NCBI GenBank assembly: GCA_002314715.1
Contig: DCGY01000009.1
Coordinates: 1 to 35,445, forward strand
DNA from: Lachnospiraceae bacterium UBA1766
GTDB taxonomy: Bacteria; Bacillota; Clostridia; Lachnospirales; Lachnospiraceae
DNA: 35,445 nucleotides
Reading direction: 5' to 3'
The first letter of the stretch is position 1; each line of letters starts with the position of its first letter. Shown here piece by piece: positions 22,551 through 31,302 of the stretch. The notes under the pieces are model-generated. The model did no database searches and had not been told where the DNA came from. It was given only the letters and a program-made list of their open reading frames with translations. The translations under genes were made by a program, and so were the position numbers.

Positions 22551-22658
22551 ATTTACTCCCCATCAAGCATGATTAATTATATTTTCTATGGATAGTTTAG
22601 TTTATGAATGAGAATTTGTAAAGAAATACTTAAATAATGAAAAAAATAATACTTTTTC

Positions 22659-22687
22659 TTGAGAATTTGAAAATAATTTGATAAAAT
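22659..22687 (+). promoter_or_regulatory. promoter of the SPFH/zinc-ribbon gene
   Basis: TTGAGA (22659-22664), 17 bases, TAAAAT (22682-22687) with an extended -10 TG at 22679-22680. Predicted leader about 47 bases. Confidence 0.72.
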
Positions 22688-22740
22688 AACCTTGGTATGA
22701 AACTTGTACTTATTTTGTATGACAAAATGGAGGGAAAAAA

Positions 22741-24120
22741 ATGGGTTTAATTAAAGCAGCAAAAGATTCGATTGCTTCTATGCTTGGTGATCAGTGGCGT
22801 GAGTATTTCTACTGTGATTCCATGTCAAACGATGTTTTGATGAAAAAGGGTCAGATTCGAGTTACCGAGGGTAGAAACAGCAATACCAAGGGTGTAGACA
22901 ATGTTATTACCAATGGTTCTATTATTGCAGTAAACGAAGGTCAGTGTATGATTATCGTTGACCAGGGTTCTGTAGTAGAAGTTTGTGCGGAAGCAGGTGA
23001 GTTTGTATATGACAGCTCTTCCGAACCTTCTATTTTCTACGGAAATCTGAAGGAGAATATTGTAAATACCTTCAAGAACACCGCTAAGAGATTTACCTTT
23101 GGTGGTAACTCTGCGAAGGATCAGAGAGTATACTTCTTCAATACAAAGGAGATTATGGGTAACCTTTACGGTACTGCAACTCCCATTGATTTCCATTTGG
23201 TATCTCCCAGAACCGGTTTGGAATTAGAGACCGTTGTTAAGTGTAGAGGTGAGTATTCCTTCAAGATTATCGATCCTATTTTGTTCTACACCAATGTATG
23301 TGCAAATGTAGAAGGTGAGTACACCAAGTCCGGTAACGCAGCAGAACTGATGGGACTTATGAAGAACGAGTTGCTTACAAAGCTTCCTATGGCATTGTCA
23401 AAGATTGCAGCTCAGGGTGTTCTTCCTTATCAGTTACAGGCACATAACGAGGAGATTACCGAATACTTACGTGAAGGTCTTTCTGAGAAGTGGGCAATTA
23501 ATCGTGGTATCGAAGTAGTAACCATGACAATCATCGCTACTGTTCCCGATGAGGACAGAGAGAAGATTAATAAGTGGAATGAAAGAGTTCTTTTACTTGA
23601 TCCTAATATGCAGCAGGCCAGAAGAACCGAAGCTATGGCTGATTTCATGGATCGTTCCAGCATGGGAGGCGGAGAAGGTAGTTCTACCAGCCCTATGGAT
23701 GGCATGATGAGCATGATGGCTATGAATATGATGAATAACAACATGATGAACGGTATGCAGCAGCCTCAGTATCAGCAGCAGCCTCAGTATCAGCAGCCTC
23801 AGTACCAGCAGCCTCAGTATCAGCAGCCCGTACAGATGCAGGCACCTGTGCTTGGATGGAAGTGTAGCTGTGGAGCATCTGATAACAAGGGTAAGTTCTG
23901 TAGCGCTTGCGGTACAGCAAAGCCTTCTGATGCAGGTTGGACTTGCGGATGCGGAACAACCAATCAGGGTAAATTCTGTAGCAATTGCGGTTCTCAGAAA
24001 CCTGCAGGTGCACCTTTATACAAGTGTGACAAGTGCGGTTATGAACCGGAAGATCCTGCAAATCCTCCTAAGTTCTGTCCTGAATGCGGAGATGTTTTCG
24101 ATGAGAACGATGTAAAGTAA
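22741..24120 (+). CDS. SPFH-domain protein with C-terminal zinc ribbons (YdjI-like)
   Basis: The 459-residue protein has an N-terminal SPFH/virion-core-like domain (about 1-290: MSNDVLMKKGQIRVTEGRNS, ITNGSIIAVNEGQCMIIVDQ, ETVVKCRGEYSFKIIDPILF, NRGIEVVTMTIIATVPDE), a Met/Asn-rich and then PQYQQ-repeat linker (about 318-365), and three zinc ribbons: CSC..FCSACG, CGC..FCSNCG and CDKCGYE..FCPECG. This resembles B. subtilis YdjI, which works with PspA-like proteins at the membrane. Here no pspA or other ydj gene is adjacent. AATGGAGGG precedes the ATG, and codon use is strongly biased, suggesting high expression. Confidence 0.85.
   Translation: MGLIKAAKDSIASMLGDQWREYFYCDSMSNDVLMKKGQIRVTEGRNSNTKGVDNVITNGSIIAVNEGQCMIIVDQGSVVEVCAEAGEFVYDSSSEPSIFYGNLKENIVNTFKNTAKRFTFGGNSAKDQRVYFFNTKEIMGNLYGTATPIDFHLVSPRTGLELETVVKCRGEYSFKIIDPILFYTNVCANVEGEYTKSGNAAELMGLMKNELLTKLPMALSKIAAQGVLPYQLQAHNEEITEYLREGLSEKWAINRGIEVVTMTIIATVPDEDREKINKWNERVLLLDPNMQQARRTEAMADFMDRSSMGGGEGSSTSPMDGMMSMMAMNMMNNNMMNGMQQPQYQQQPQYQQPQYQQPQYQQPVQMQAPVLGWKCSCGASDNKGKFCSACGTAKPSDAGWTCGCGTTNQGKFCSNCGSQKPAGAPLYKCDKCGYEPEDPANPPKFCPECGDVFDENDVK
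23752..23828 (+). repeat. CAGCCTCAGTATCAGCAG repeats
   Basis: Short tandem units of the type CAGTATCAGCAG/CAGCCTCAGTA encode the PQYQQ repeats of the linker in the SPFH protein. Copy number may vary between strains. Confidence 0.8.
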
Positions 24121-24150
24121 TTGATTTTGTTACAATTATATTGTGAGAAG

Positions 24151-24179
24151 ATAGAGCCACCGCGAGGTGGCTCTATTTG
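24151..24179 (+). terminator. terminator after the SPFH gene
   Basis: ATAGAGCCACC (24151-24161), loop GCGA, GGTGGCTCTAT (24166-24176), then TTT. The T-run is short. Confidence 0.75.
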
Positions 24180-24281
24180 ACCAAAAAACCGGAAATTTTT
24201 TGATAAAAGAGTCGTCGTTATCTGACGGTTCACAAAAATACATTATGAAACAAAAGTGTAATGAGGGTATAAAACAGAAAT

Positions 24282-26627
24282 ATGAGTATTTACGATACAT
24301 TGAATAATAAACAAAGGGAAGCTGTAATGCAGGTGGATGGTCCTGTACTGATTTTGGCAGGCGCCGGTAGCGGAAAAACCAGAGCGTTAACCCATAGGAT
24401 TGTTTACCTGATTGAAGAATGCGGAGTGAATCCGTGGAATATTTTGGCCATAACTTTTACCAATAAAGCGGCTGAAGAAATGCGGGATCGTGTGGATTCG
24501 TTGGTTGGATACGGCTCCGATCAAATCTGGGTCAGTACATTCCACTCCATGTGCGTTCGGATTCTTCGCCGTTATATTGATAAATTGGGCTATGATACAA
24601 ACTTTACCATATATGATACAGATGATCAGAAGACTGTTATAAAGCAGATTTGCAAGAGGCTTGATATAGATACCAAAATGTATAAGGAACGTTCTTTAAT
24701 GTCAGAGATTTCTTCGGCAAAGGACAATCTGGTAGGTGTTGCGGAGTATGAAATGAAAGCCATGGGAGACTACCGCAAATCCGTTATCGCAAAGGTATAC
24801 AGAGAGTATCAGGAAACTTTAAAGAAGAACAATGCCTTGGACTTTGATGATATCATCTCCAAAACGGTGGAATTATTTCAAGTCAATAAAGAGGTCCTGA
24901 ATTCCTACCAGGAGCGGTTTAAATATATCATGGTGGACGAGTATCAGGATACCAACACGGCGCAGTTTGAACTGATTCGTCTTTTGGCAGACAAATATCG
25001 AAATCTTTGCGTGGTCGGCGATGATGATCAGTCGATATATAAATTCCGTGGAGCAAATATACGTAATATTTTGGATTATGAGCTCCATTATCCGGAGGCA
25101 ACTGTCATCAAGCTGGAGCAGAATTATCGCTCTACACCGGGCATTTTGGAAGCGGCAAATGCGGTTATTCGTAACAATGAAAGCCGTAAGGCGAAGGCTC
25201 TTTGGACCAATAATGCAGAGGGCAGCCCGGTTCATTTTCGTCAGTTGGACAGCGCTTATGAGGAAGCGGAATACGTGGTGGATGACATCTGCAGAAAAAT
25301 GAAAAAGGGTGCATCTTACAAAGATTTCGCCGTATTATATCGAACCAATGCACAGGCGCGTTTGATTGAAGAGCGGTTGGTGGTGGAAGGAGTTCCTTAT
25401 TCTGTTGTTGGTGGCGTGAATTTCTACTCCAGACAGGAAATAAAGGATATTTTGGCATACTTAAAGACCATAGATAACGGACGGGATGAAGTTGCGCTTC
25501 GCCGTATCATCAATGTTCCGAAGAGAAGTATCGGAAATGCTTCCATTGAGAAAATCGCAAATTATGCAAACGAGCGGGGACTGACTTTATATGAAGCCAT
25601 GTGTTTTGCAAAAGAAATTCCCGGACTTGGAAAGGCTGCGGAAAAAGTATCGGAATTTGTAAACATGATTCAGGTATTTCGAAGTGGGTTGGAATCCTAT
25701 GGTATTGCAGGATTAATTCGGGCATTAATCGAACGGATCGATTATGAAACCTATTTAAATGATATGGACGAGGAAGGTGCTGACGACCGTATTGAAAATG
25801 TGCAGGAATTAATAACCAAAGCGGTGAATTATGAAGAAGTAAACGATATTATTGATCTTTCTTCCTTTTTGGAAGAGGTGGCCCTGGTTGCCGATATTGA
25901 TAAAATAGACGGAAAAGATGATCGCGTCCTGTTAATGACCTTGCATAGTGCAAAAGGTTTGGAGTTCCCGGTTGTCTATCTAACCGGTATGGAGGATGGA
26001 TTGTTTCCGGGATTTATGTCCATTGCTTCCGATGATAAGTCGGAAATCGAGGAAGAACGACGACTTGCATATGTGGGAATTACCAGAGCGAAAGAAGATT
26101 TAACCTTAACCTGTGCAAAAAGCAGAATGACTCATGGAGAAACCCAGTACAATGCCATTAGTCGCTTTGTTCGCGAAATTCCAACGGAATTATTGGATCA
26201 GTCTTTGCCGGTTACCCGCAAAAAAGTGGATTTGGAGAACTTTGGGATTCCCACAGGAAAAAGTATGGGCTCATCCTTTTCCTCCATGTCTCACAGCCTT
26301 TCCGGTATGTATTCTCAGCCGGTATCGGGTCCGGCAAAACCTAAGCCGATTATAAAGCAAAAGGTTACGGCGCAGGCGGACAAACCGTTTATTTCCAAAG
26401 GGATTGACAGTCTGAATCATCTGGCCGGAATTCAAAAAGGCGGTACCATGAAGCAGGATGTGGAATTGGATTATGGTGTGGGTGACCGCGTCAGCCATGT
26501 AAAATATGGGGAAGGAACGGTAAAAAATCTTGCCAGAGAGCCCAGAGATTATAAGGTGACGGTGGAATTTGATACGGCTGGACAAAAAATAATGTACGCA
26601 TCTTTTGCAAAATTGAAAAGAGTGTAG
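24282..26627 (+). CDS. pcrA: ATP-dependent DNA helicase PcrA/UvrD
   Basis: This is a full-length (781-residue) superfamily 1 3'-5' helicase used in repair and replication-conflict resolution. Motif I is AGAGSGKT (26-33), motif Ia ITFTNKAAEEMRDRV, motif II VDEYQDTN, motif III VVGDDDQSIYKFRGA, motif IV LEQNYRS and motif V/VI LMTLHSAKGLEFPVVYL and RRLAYVGITRAKEDL. The C-terminal YGVGDRVSHVKYGEGTVKNL is the Tudor-like domain that binds RNA polymerase in PcrA. The start codon has only a distant GAGGG, about 14 bases upstream. Downstream genes for a small membrane protein and RlmD follow on the same strand. Confidence 0.97.
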   Translation: MSIYDTLNNKQREAVMQVDGPVLILAGAGSGKTRALTHRIVYLIEECGVNPWNILAITFTNKAAEEMRDRVDSLVGYGSDQIWVSTFHSMCVRILRRYIDKLGYDTNFTIYDTDDQKTVIKQICKRLDIDTKMYKERSLMSEISSAKDNLVGVAEYEMKAMGDYRKSVIAKVYREYQETLKKNNALDFDDIISKTVELFQVNKEVLNSYQERFKYIMVDEYQDTNTAQFELIRLLADKYRNLCVVGDDDQSIYKFRGANIRNILDYELHYPEATVIKLEQNYRSTPGILEAANAVIRNNESRKAKALWTNNAEGSPVHFRQLDSAYEEAEYVVDDICRKMKKGASYKDFAVLYRTNAQARLIEERLVVEGVPYSVVGGVNFYSRQEIKDILAYLKTIDNGRDEVALRRIINVPKRSIGNASIEKIANYANERGLTLYEAMCFAKEIPGLGKAAEKVSEFVNMIQVFRSGLESYGIAGLIRALIERIDYETYLNDMDEEGADDRIENVQELITKAVNYEEVNDIIDLSSFLEEVALVADIDKIDGKDDRVLLMTLHSAKGLEFPVVYLTGMEDGLFPGFMSIASDDKSEIEEERRLAYVGITRAKEDLTLTCAKSRMTHGETQYNAISRFVREIPTELLDQSLPVTRKKVDLENFGIPTGKSMGSSFSSMSHSLSGMYSQPVSGPAKPKPIIKQKVTAQADKPFISKGIDSLNHLAGIQKGGTMKQDVELDYGVGDRVSHVKYGEGTVKNLAREPRDYKVTVEFDTAGQKIMYASFAKLKRV

Positions 26628-26635
26628 TATTTTTC

Positions 26636-26664
26636 TCGACATTGTGGTAAGATATGTATATGTA
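26636..26664 (+). promoter_or_regulatory. possible promoter before the small membrane protein gene
   Basis: TCGACA (26636-26641), 17 bases, TATGTA (26659-26664) is one reading; an extended -10 TGGTAAGAT at 26645-26653 with a poor -35 is the other. The two cannot be separated by eye. Confidence 0.35.
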
Positions 26665-26701
26665 TTAGGTTTACTATCATATGTTGATATGGAGGTATAT
26701 C

Positions 26702-26956
26702 ATGAAGAATATCGAGACTTTAATTGATATCGCAAAGTTAAACGAACTCCTTGGTAAGAAAGAGGAAGAAAAGAAGAAAGAAACCAATGTGCTTGTTTGG
26801 ATTTTTGCAGCGATTGGTGTGGTCGTAGCAATTGCAGCTGCAGGCTATGCAATTTATCGCTTCCTTACTCCTGATTATCTGGAAGATTTCGATGATGAAT
26901 TTGAAGATGAGGACTTTGATGCAGAAGAAGATATTTTCGAGGATGAGTCTGAATAA
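26702..26956 (+). CDS. small single-pass membrane protein with acidic tail
   Basis: I do not recognise this 84-residue protein as a named family. I start at ATG 26702 because GGAGG (26691-26695) is well placed; an in-frame ATG at 26681 lacks one. It has a short N-terminal helix (ETLIDIAKLNELLG), a Lys/Glu stretch, one membrane segment (VLVWIFAAIGVVVAIAAAGY, about residues 32-54) and a strongly acidic cytoplasmic or external tail (DFDDEFEDEDFDAEEDIFED). Comparable acidic mini-proteins occur in Lachnospiraceae. It lies between pcrA and rlmD, 36 bases before the latter, and may be cotranscribed with it. Confidence 0.75.
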   Translation: MKNIETLIDIAKLNELLGKKEEEKKKETNVLVWIFAAIGVVVAIAAAGYAIYRFLTPDYLEDFDDEFEDEDFDAEEDIFEDESE

Positions 26957-26992
26957 ATAGCGAAATCAAAAGATAGCGCGTTGGAGGAAGTT

Positions 26993-28396
26993 ATGAAAAA
27001 AGGTCAGGTATATGAAGGCGTGGTTTCACGTGTTGATTTCCCGAACAAGGGTATTGTAGAAGTTGGGGAGGAATGCGTTGTAATCAAAAACAGCCTGCCC
27101 GGCCAAAAAATTGAATTTCAGGTGAACAAAGTCAGAAAAGGGAAGGCGGAGGCCAGATTACTCCGGGTGATTGAAAAATCACCTTTGGAGTGTGGGCAAC
27201 CGTGTTCCCATTTTGGTTTGTGCGGAGGCTGTACCTTCCTTTCCATGTCATATGAAGAGCAGCTTCGTATGAAAGAGACCCAGGTAAAAAAATTACTGGA
27301 CGGTGTTTTGAAAAATCAGCAAGAGCCTTATATATGGGAAGGCATCAAAGGCAGCCCCAAGGAATATGAATATCGAAATAAAATGGAGTTTTCTTTCGGA
27401 GATGAATATAAGGATGGCCCTCTTGCGTTGGGACTTCATAAAAGGGGCAGTTTTTATGACATTGTAAATGTGCCTGATTGCAAAATCGTAGATGAGGATT
27501 ATCGATTGATTTTGGAGACGGTTCGTGGATTCGCGGATTCGGAAAACTTAAGCTTTTTCCATCGGTTAAGTCATATTGGTTTTTTGCGTCATTTGCTGGT
27601 TCGAAAGGCTTCCGCAACAGGTGAGATTTTGGTGGCACTTGTTACTACGTCTCAAAATCCCGGTAATTCTCAAACGGCAGAAGAGATCCCGGCAGTTGTC
27701 GACCGTTTCAAAGCGGCATTGTTGGAGTTGGAACAAAACGACAAATTAAAGGGGCGCTTCGCGGGGATTTTACATATTACCAATGATGCCACCTCCGATG
27801 TGGTGAAAGGTGATCGTACGGATATCCTGTATGGTCAGGATTATTTTTATGAAAATCTGTTGGGACTTCGCTTCAAAATATCTGTGTTTTCGTTCTTCCA
27901 AACCAATTCGTACAGTGCAGCGGTGTTGTATGATACAGCCAGGGAATATGTTGGAAACAGACCGGGCAGTGTGGTGTTTGATTTATATACCGGCACCGGT
28001 ACGATTGCGCAGCTTATGGCTCCGGTGGCACAAAAAGTTATCGGTGTGGAAATTGTGGAAGAGGCGGTTTTGGCGGCAAGAAAAAGTGCAACGGAAAACG
28101 GACTGGATAATTGTGAATTCATTGCCGGAGATGTTCTTACGGTTTTGGATGAAATTAAGGAAAAACCGGACTTTATTATTCTGGATCCCCCAAGAGACGG
28201 TATCCATCCCAAGGCTTTGCCCAAAATTATCAATTACGGCGTGGAAAAAATTGTCTACATTTCCTGCAAGCCTACCAGCCTGGTGCGTGATTTGGAAGTC
28301 TTTTTGGGCAGAGGATATCATGTGGAACGGGCGGTAGTGGTAGATCAGTTCCCATGGACCGCAAATGCGGAGACTGTGGTTTTGCTTTCCAAATAA
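26993..28396 (+). CDS. rlmD: 23S rRNA (uracil-5-)-methyltransferase, RumA/RlmD type
   Basis: The enzyme methylates C5 of uracils in 23S rRNA (U1939 or U747 class) with SAM. The ATG at 26993 has GGAGG five bases upstream. The 467-residue protein starts with a TRAM domain (about 1-58), then a four-cysteine iron-sulfur set C67-x3-C71-x5-C77-x2-C80 (ECGQPCSHFGLCGGC), a SAM domain (VFDLYTGTGTIAQLMA, GVEIVEEAV, ILDPPRDGIHPKA) and the nucleophile in YISCKPTSLVRDL with the base in NAETVVLLSK. Bacillus-type RlmCD makes both modifications; which sites this one acts on is unclear. Completely intact. Confidence 0.93.
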   Translation: MKKGQVYEGVVSRVDFPNKGIVEVGEECVVIKNSLPGQKIEFQVNKVRKGKAEARLLRVIEKSPLECGQPCSHFGLCGGCTFLSMSYEEQLRMKETQVKKLLDGVLKNQQEPYIWEGIKGSPKEYEYRNKMEFSFGDEYKDGPLALGLHKRGSFYDIVNVPDCKIVDEDYRLILETVRGFADSENLSFFHRLSHIGFLRHLLVRKASATGEILVALVTTSQNPGNSQTAEEIPAVVDRFKAALLELEQNDKLKGRFAGILHITNDATSDVVKGDRTDILYGQDYFYENLLGLRFKISVFSFFQTNSYSAAVLYDTAREYVGNRPGSVVFDLYTGTGTIAQLMAPVAQKVIGVEIVEEAVLAARKSATENGLDNCEFIAGDVLTVLDEIKEKPDFIILDPPRDGIHPKALPKIINYGVEKIVYISCKPTSLVRDLEVFLGRGYHVERAVVVDQFPWTANAETVVLLSK

Positions 28397-28446
28397 TAAA
28401 ATATTCGACATTCCCAATTTAAAAGCTTTGAAGCGTAGGAGTAAAA

Positions 28447-29316
28447 ATGAAAAATAGATTTGTGACCATAGGAATCCTTATTTTTTGTATTGTATGTTTG
28501 ACTGGCTGCGGTCGTTTGAAGGGAAAAGAAAAATTGTATAGATTAGCTTCACAGTGGCATGGCGCTTGTGAGATTGTGTCAGCAGAAGAGGGGGAGAATT
28601 ATACGAGGGTGATTCTCCGGGATGAGCTTCAGAATTTTCAATATACTATGAGTAGCAAAATGTATGACATCAGTATTGACGGAAGCACTTTTGGAACGAA
28701 GGAAGGCACATCGGATTCTTTTACGAAAAGTCTTCTTGATTTTATAGAAACAAGCAATAAAGAGGAAATTGATGCCATTTGTGATGCGTACGAAATTGAT
28801 AACTTTCATATCAATGAACTTGTTTTGTCCTCAAATGATGCAAGCTATAATGTCGATTTAAAATTTCACAAAGAATATAAATGTGAGGAAGCTGTCAAGA
28901 AAATTGCGAAGATATTCGAGGATAACAATCAAAATAATAGACTAGATGGATTAATCGTTAGAGCTTCTGTAAATGATGATTTTTTTGGCCAAGTACAATT
29001 GCCGAATGACAGTGAATGGCAGAATAGAAATATCGCCAGAGTGGATTATTACATGAATAACGTGCACAAGAATATCTCTCGTAACGCGAAATTTCTCCGA
29101 ATGGAAGAGGGAACATTTGCGGATACCGATTTGGCGGATTTGAGTCGAGTCGTACGTGGGAAACTGATGAATGATGTTGCGCCTTCTACAACCAGCTCAC
29201 CGGTTGTGTTCTATTACTTCGAAGTCGATGGTAAAGAGTATTACATTTGTAATTTTCAATTCTACACCGATGAAGATCATCTGAAAATAGCAGTTTATTC
29301 CAATTATTATGAGTAA
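28447..29316 (+). CDS. lipoprotein of unknown function
   Basis: The 289-residue product has a typical lipoprotein signal (NRFVTIGILIFCIVCLTGC, lipobox LTGC with Cys at about 21), so it should be tethered outside the membrane. The mature part is mixed alpha/beta with no motif I recognise. Segments such as CEIVSAEEGENYTRVILRDE, the ENNRLD and NISRNAKFLR regions, and a C-terminal beta stretch (VVFYYFEVDGKEYYICNFQF) suggest a folded domain. GTAGGAG lies before the ATG. It starts 50 bases after rlmD, but its base composition looks a little more A+T-rich than its neighbours. No function is proposed. Confidence 0.8.
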   Translation: MKNRFVTIGILIFCIVCLTGCGRLKGKEKLYRLASQWHGACEIVSAEEGENYTRVILRDELQNFQYTMSSKMYDISIDGSTFGTKEGTSDSFTKSLLDFIETSNKEEIDAICDAYEIDNFHINELVLSSNDASYNVDLKFHKEYKCEEAVKKIAKIFEDNNQNNRLDGLIVRASVNDDFFGQVQLPNDSEWQNRNIARVDYYMNNVHKNISRNAKFLRMEEGTFADTDLADLSRVVRGKLMNDVAPSTTSSPVVFYYFEVDGKEYYICNFQFYTDEDHLKIAVYSNYYE

Positions 29317-29379
29317 ACAAAATGTCTGGGTTCATTCGGTTTCGCATTACGATATTATTTGGAAAAATGAGGAGAAGGA

Positions 29380-29883
29380 ATGTTTCAAACATTTTACCCC
29401 ACACAGGAAGTACAGTCCACATATGATATTCCGTTTGAGGAATTGTACAAAGCAGGATACCGTGGAGTGATCTTTGATATTGATAATACGTTGGTTCCCC
29501 ACGGAGCACCGGCAGATGAAAGAGCAATTGCTTTATTTGAAAGATTAAGAGCCGCAGGCTTTCAAACCATGCTTTTATCAAATAATAAGGAACCTCGTGT
29601 AAAAGGCTTTGCCAATCAGGTGGGTTCGGCATATATTTATAAAGCGGACAAGCCGAAGCGTATCGGTTATCAAAGGGCGATGCAGCAAATGCAAACGACT
29701 GCGGATACCACATTGTTTGTGGGAGATCAGTTGTTTACCGATGTCTGGGGAGCTAATCTGACGGGGATTCGTACCTTTCTGGTAGCTCCGATTCATCCCA
29801 AGGAAGAAATCCAGATTGTGTTAAAACGCTATTTGGAAAAGATTGTCCTGCATTTTTATCATAAACAGCAAAGGGAGAAGTGA
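29380..29883 (+). CDS. yqeG: YqeG family HAD phosphatase
   Basis: This 167-residue HAD-superfamily phosphatase (subclass IIIA) has the nucleophile motif DIDNTLVPH (34-42), the second motif LLSNNKEPRV, the lysine in YKADKPKR and the acidic VGDQLFTDVWGAN. Family members are annotated as phosphatidylglycerophosphatase-like or of unknown substrate. GAGGAGAAGG precedes the ATG. It leads the aro cluster; its stop is five bases before the aroE ATG, so it is almost certainly cotranscribed. The link to the shikimate genes is positional, not functional. Confidence 0.9.
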   Translation: MFQTFYPTQEVQSTYDIPFEELYKAGYRGVIFDIDNTLVPHGAPADERAIALFERLRAAGFQTMLLSNNKEPRVKGFANQVGSAYIYKADKPKRIGYQRAMQQMQTTADTTLFVGDQLFTDVWGANLTGIRTFLVAPIHPKEEIQIVLKRYLEKIVLHFYHKQQREK

Positions 29884-29887
29884 CGAA

Positions 29888-30748
29888 ATGGAAGTAAACG
29901 GCTATTCCAGAACATGTGGAGTAATAGGAAATCCGGTGGAACATACCAAGTCGCCGGCAATTCATAATTTTCTTGCTTCAAAAACCAATCAAAATCTGGT
30001 CTATGTACCGTTTCGTGTAGAAACAGGTCGTATAAAGGATGCCATAAAGGGTGCTTTCGGTTTAAATATTCTTGGGCTGAATGTTACCGTTCCTTACAAG
30101 ACGGATGTCATAGAATGTCTTTGTGATATTGATGAATTGGCAAAGAGAATCGGCGCAGTGAATACGCTGGTTCGAACAGAAAACGGTTACAAGGGTTATA
30201 ATACGGATATGCCGGGCTTGTATCGTGCCATGGTTTCCGATGGGGTTTCTTTGGAAGGAAAGCAAGTACTGATTCTTGGAGCCGGTGGCGTGGCCAGAGC
30301 AGTGGCAATGCTTCTTGCAACCAAGGGCGTCCGGGAGATTATTCTATTGAATCGTACGCTGGAAAAGGCACAGACGATTGCAGAGGAAATAAATAGGTAC
30401 GAGGGAAGAAATATTGCAAAAGCATATGCGCTCTCGGATTATACAAAGCTGGGTGATGACTGCAAATATATTGTCATTCAGGCAACGAATATCGGAATGT
30501 TTCCTAAGGTGGATGAGGTGGTTATTGAGGATGAAGCTTTTTATCGGAAGGTGGAAGTGGGCTACGACTTGATTTTCAATCCCATGGATACAAAATTTAT
30601 GCAGTTGGTTCGAAAAGGCGGAGGAAAATCCTTTGGAGGTCTTAAAATGCTTTTGTATCAGGGAATCATTGCCTATGAGTATTGGACCGGTACTTCTGTT
30701 TCGGAAGAACTGGCACTTCAAACCTATGAAGAGATTTTGAAGAAATAG
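29888..30748 (+). CDS. aroE: shikimate dehydrogenase
   Basis: AroE reduces 3-dehydroshikimate to shikimate with NADPH. The ATG at 29888 is preferred because the protein then starts MEVNGYSRTCGVIGNPVEHT, the family start; a longer frame would overlap yqeG. The 286-residue enzyme has HTKSPAIHN for substrate binding, the catalytic Lys in NVTVPYK, GAVNTLV and YNTDMPG, the dinucleotide motif GAGGVARA and LLNRT, and NPMDTKF/GLKMLLYQG at the end. Next genes aroK and aroQ complete part of the same pathway, though aroB, aroA, aroC and aroF are not in the window. Confidence 0.96.
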   Translation: MEVNGYSRTCGVIGNPVEHTKSPAIHNFLASKTNQNLVYVPFRVETGRIKDAIKGAFGLNILGLNVTVPYKTDVIECLCDIDELAKRIGAVNTLVRTENGYKGYNTDMPGLYRAMVSDGVSLEGKQVLILGAGGVARAVAMLLATKGVREIILLNRTLEKAQTIAEEINRYEGRNIAKAYALSDYTKLGDDCKYIVIQATNIGMFPKVDEVVIEDEAFYRKVEVGYDLIFNPMDTKFMQLVRKGGGKSFGGLKMLLYQGIIAYEYWTGTSVSEELALQTYEEILKK

Positions 30749-30762
30749 AAAAGGATAAACAG

Positions 30763-31302
30763 ATGAAACAGACTTGGCAACCGAAGCAGAATATAGTATT
30801 AATCGGATTTATGGGATGCGGAAAATCTACCGTGGGAAATCGATTGTCATGGAAATACAAGATTGCCCTGGAAGATACGGACAAAATGATTGAACGTCAG
30901 CAAAATACCACCATTAAAGAGATTTTTGCAACGCAGGGAGAGGAAGCATTCCGACAGATGGAAACCGATTTATTGGAAGCATTGCCGCAAAAGAAATATA
31001 TTCGTATTATTTCGGTGGGTGGAGGTACTCCTGTTCGTGCGTGCAATCGGTCTTTGTTAAAAAAATGCGGTGTAGTGATTTATCTTCGAATTCAACCGGA
31101 AAGCGTATACGAACGACTAAAGGGAGATCAGAATCGACCGCTTTTGCAGTGTGAAGATCCTTTGAGCCGCATTCGCGAATTATTGGCACAAAGGGAAGAT
31201 GCTTACGAAAGCTGTGCGGATGCAATTATTGATGTGGATCATTTGACACTGGACCAAGTGACAGACCGTATTGGCAAAATTATGAAAGGAAAACAGGTGT
31301 GA
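30763..31302 (+). CDS. aroK: shikimate kinase
   Basis: AroK phosphorylates shikimate at O3 with ATP. The 179-residue protein has Walker A GFMGCGKST, the shikimate-binding DTDKMIERQ region, EEAFRQMETDLL, the GGGTPVR motif and the LID-type ENRPLL-like segment GDQNRPLL. It follows aroE by 14 bases and its stop codon overlaps the aroQ start by one base, showing tight translational coupling. Length and motifs are standard. Confidence 0.96.
   Translation: MKQTWQPKQNIVLIGFMGCGKSTVGNRLSWKYKIALEDTDKMIERQQNTTIKEIFATQGEEAFRQMETDLLEALPQKKYIRIISVGGGTPVRACNRSLLKKCGVVIYLRIQPESVYERLKGDQNRPLLQCEDPLSRIRELLAQREDAYESCADAIIDVDHLTLDQVTDRIGKIMKGKQV

Noticed and set aside
23752..23828. Short tandem repeats considered as a CRISPR array
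   Set aside because: The units are in-frame coding repeats (PQYQQ) without spacers, and no cas gene is near.
24177..24281. A promoter for pcrA
   Set aside because: TTGACC and TTGATA elements are present but no -10 at a suitable distance could be supported.
27810..28337. 175-codon plus-strand frame inside rlmD
   Set aside because: It is out of frame with a complete RlmD that carries all catalytic motifs; composition is Trp/Arg-rich as in shadow frames.
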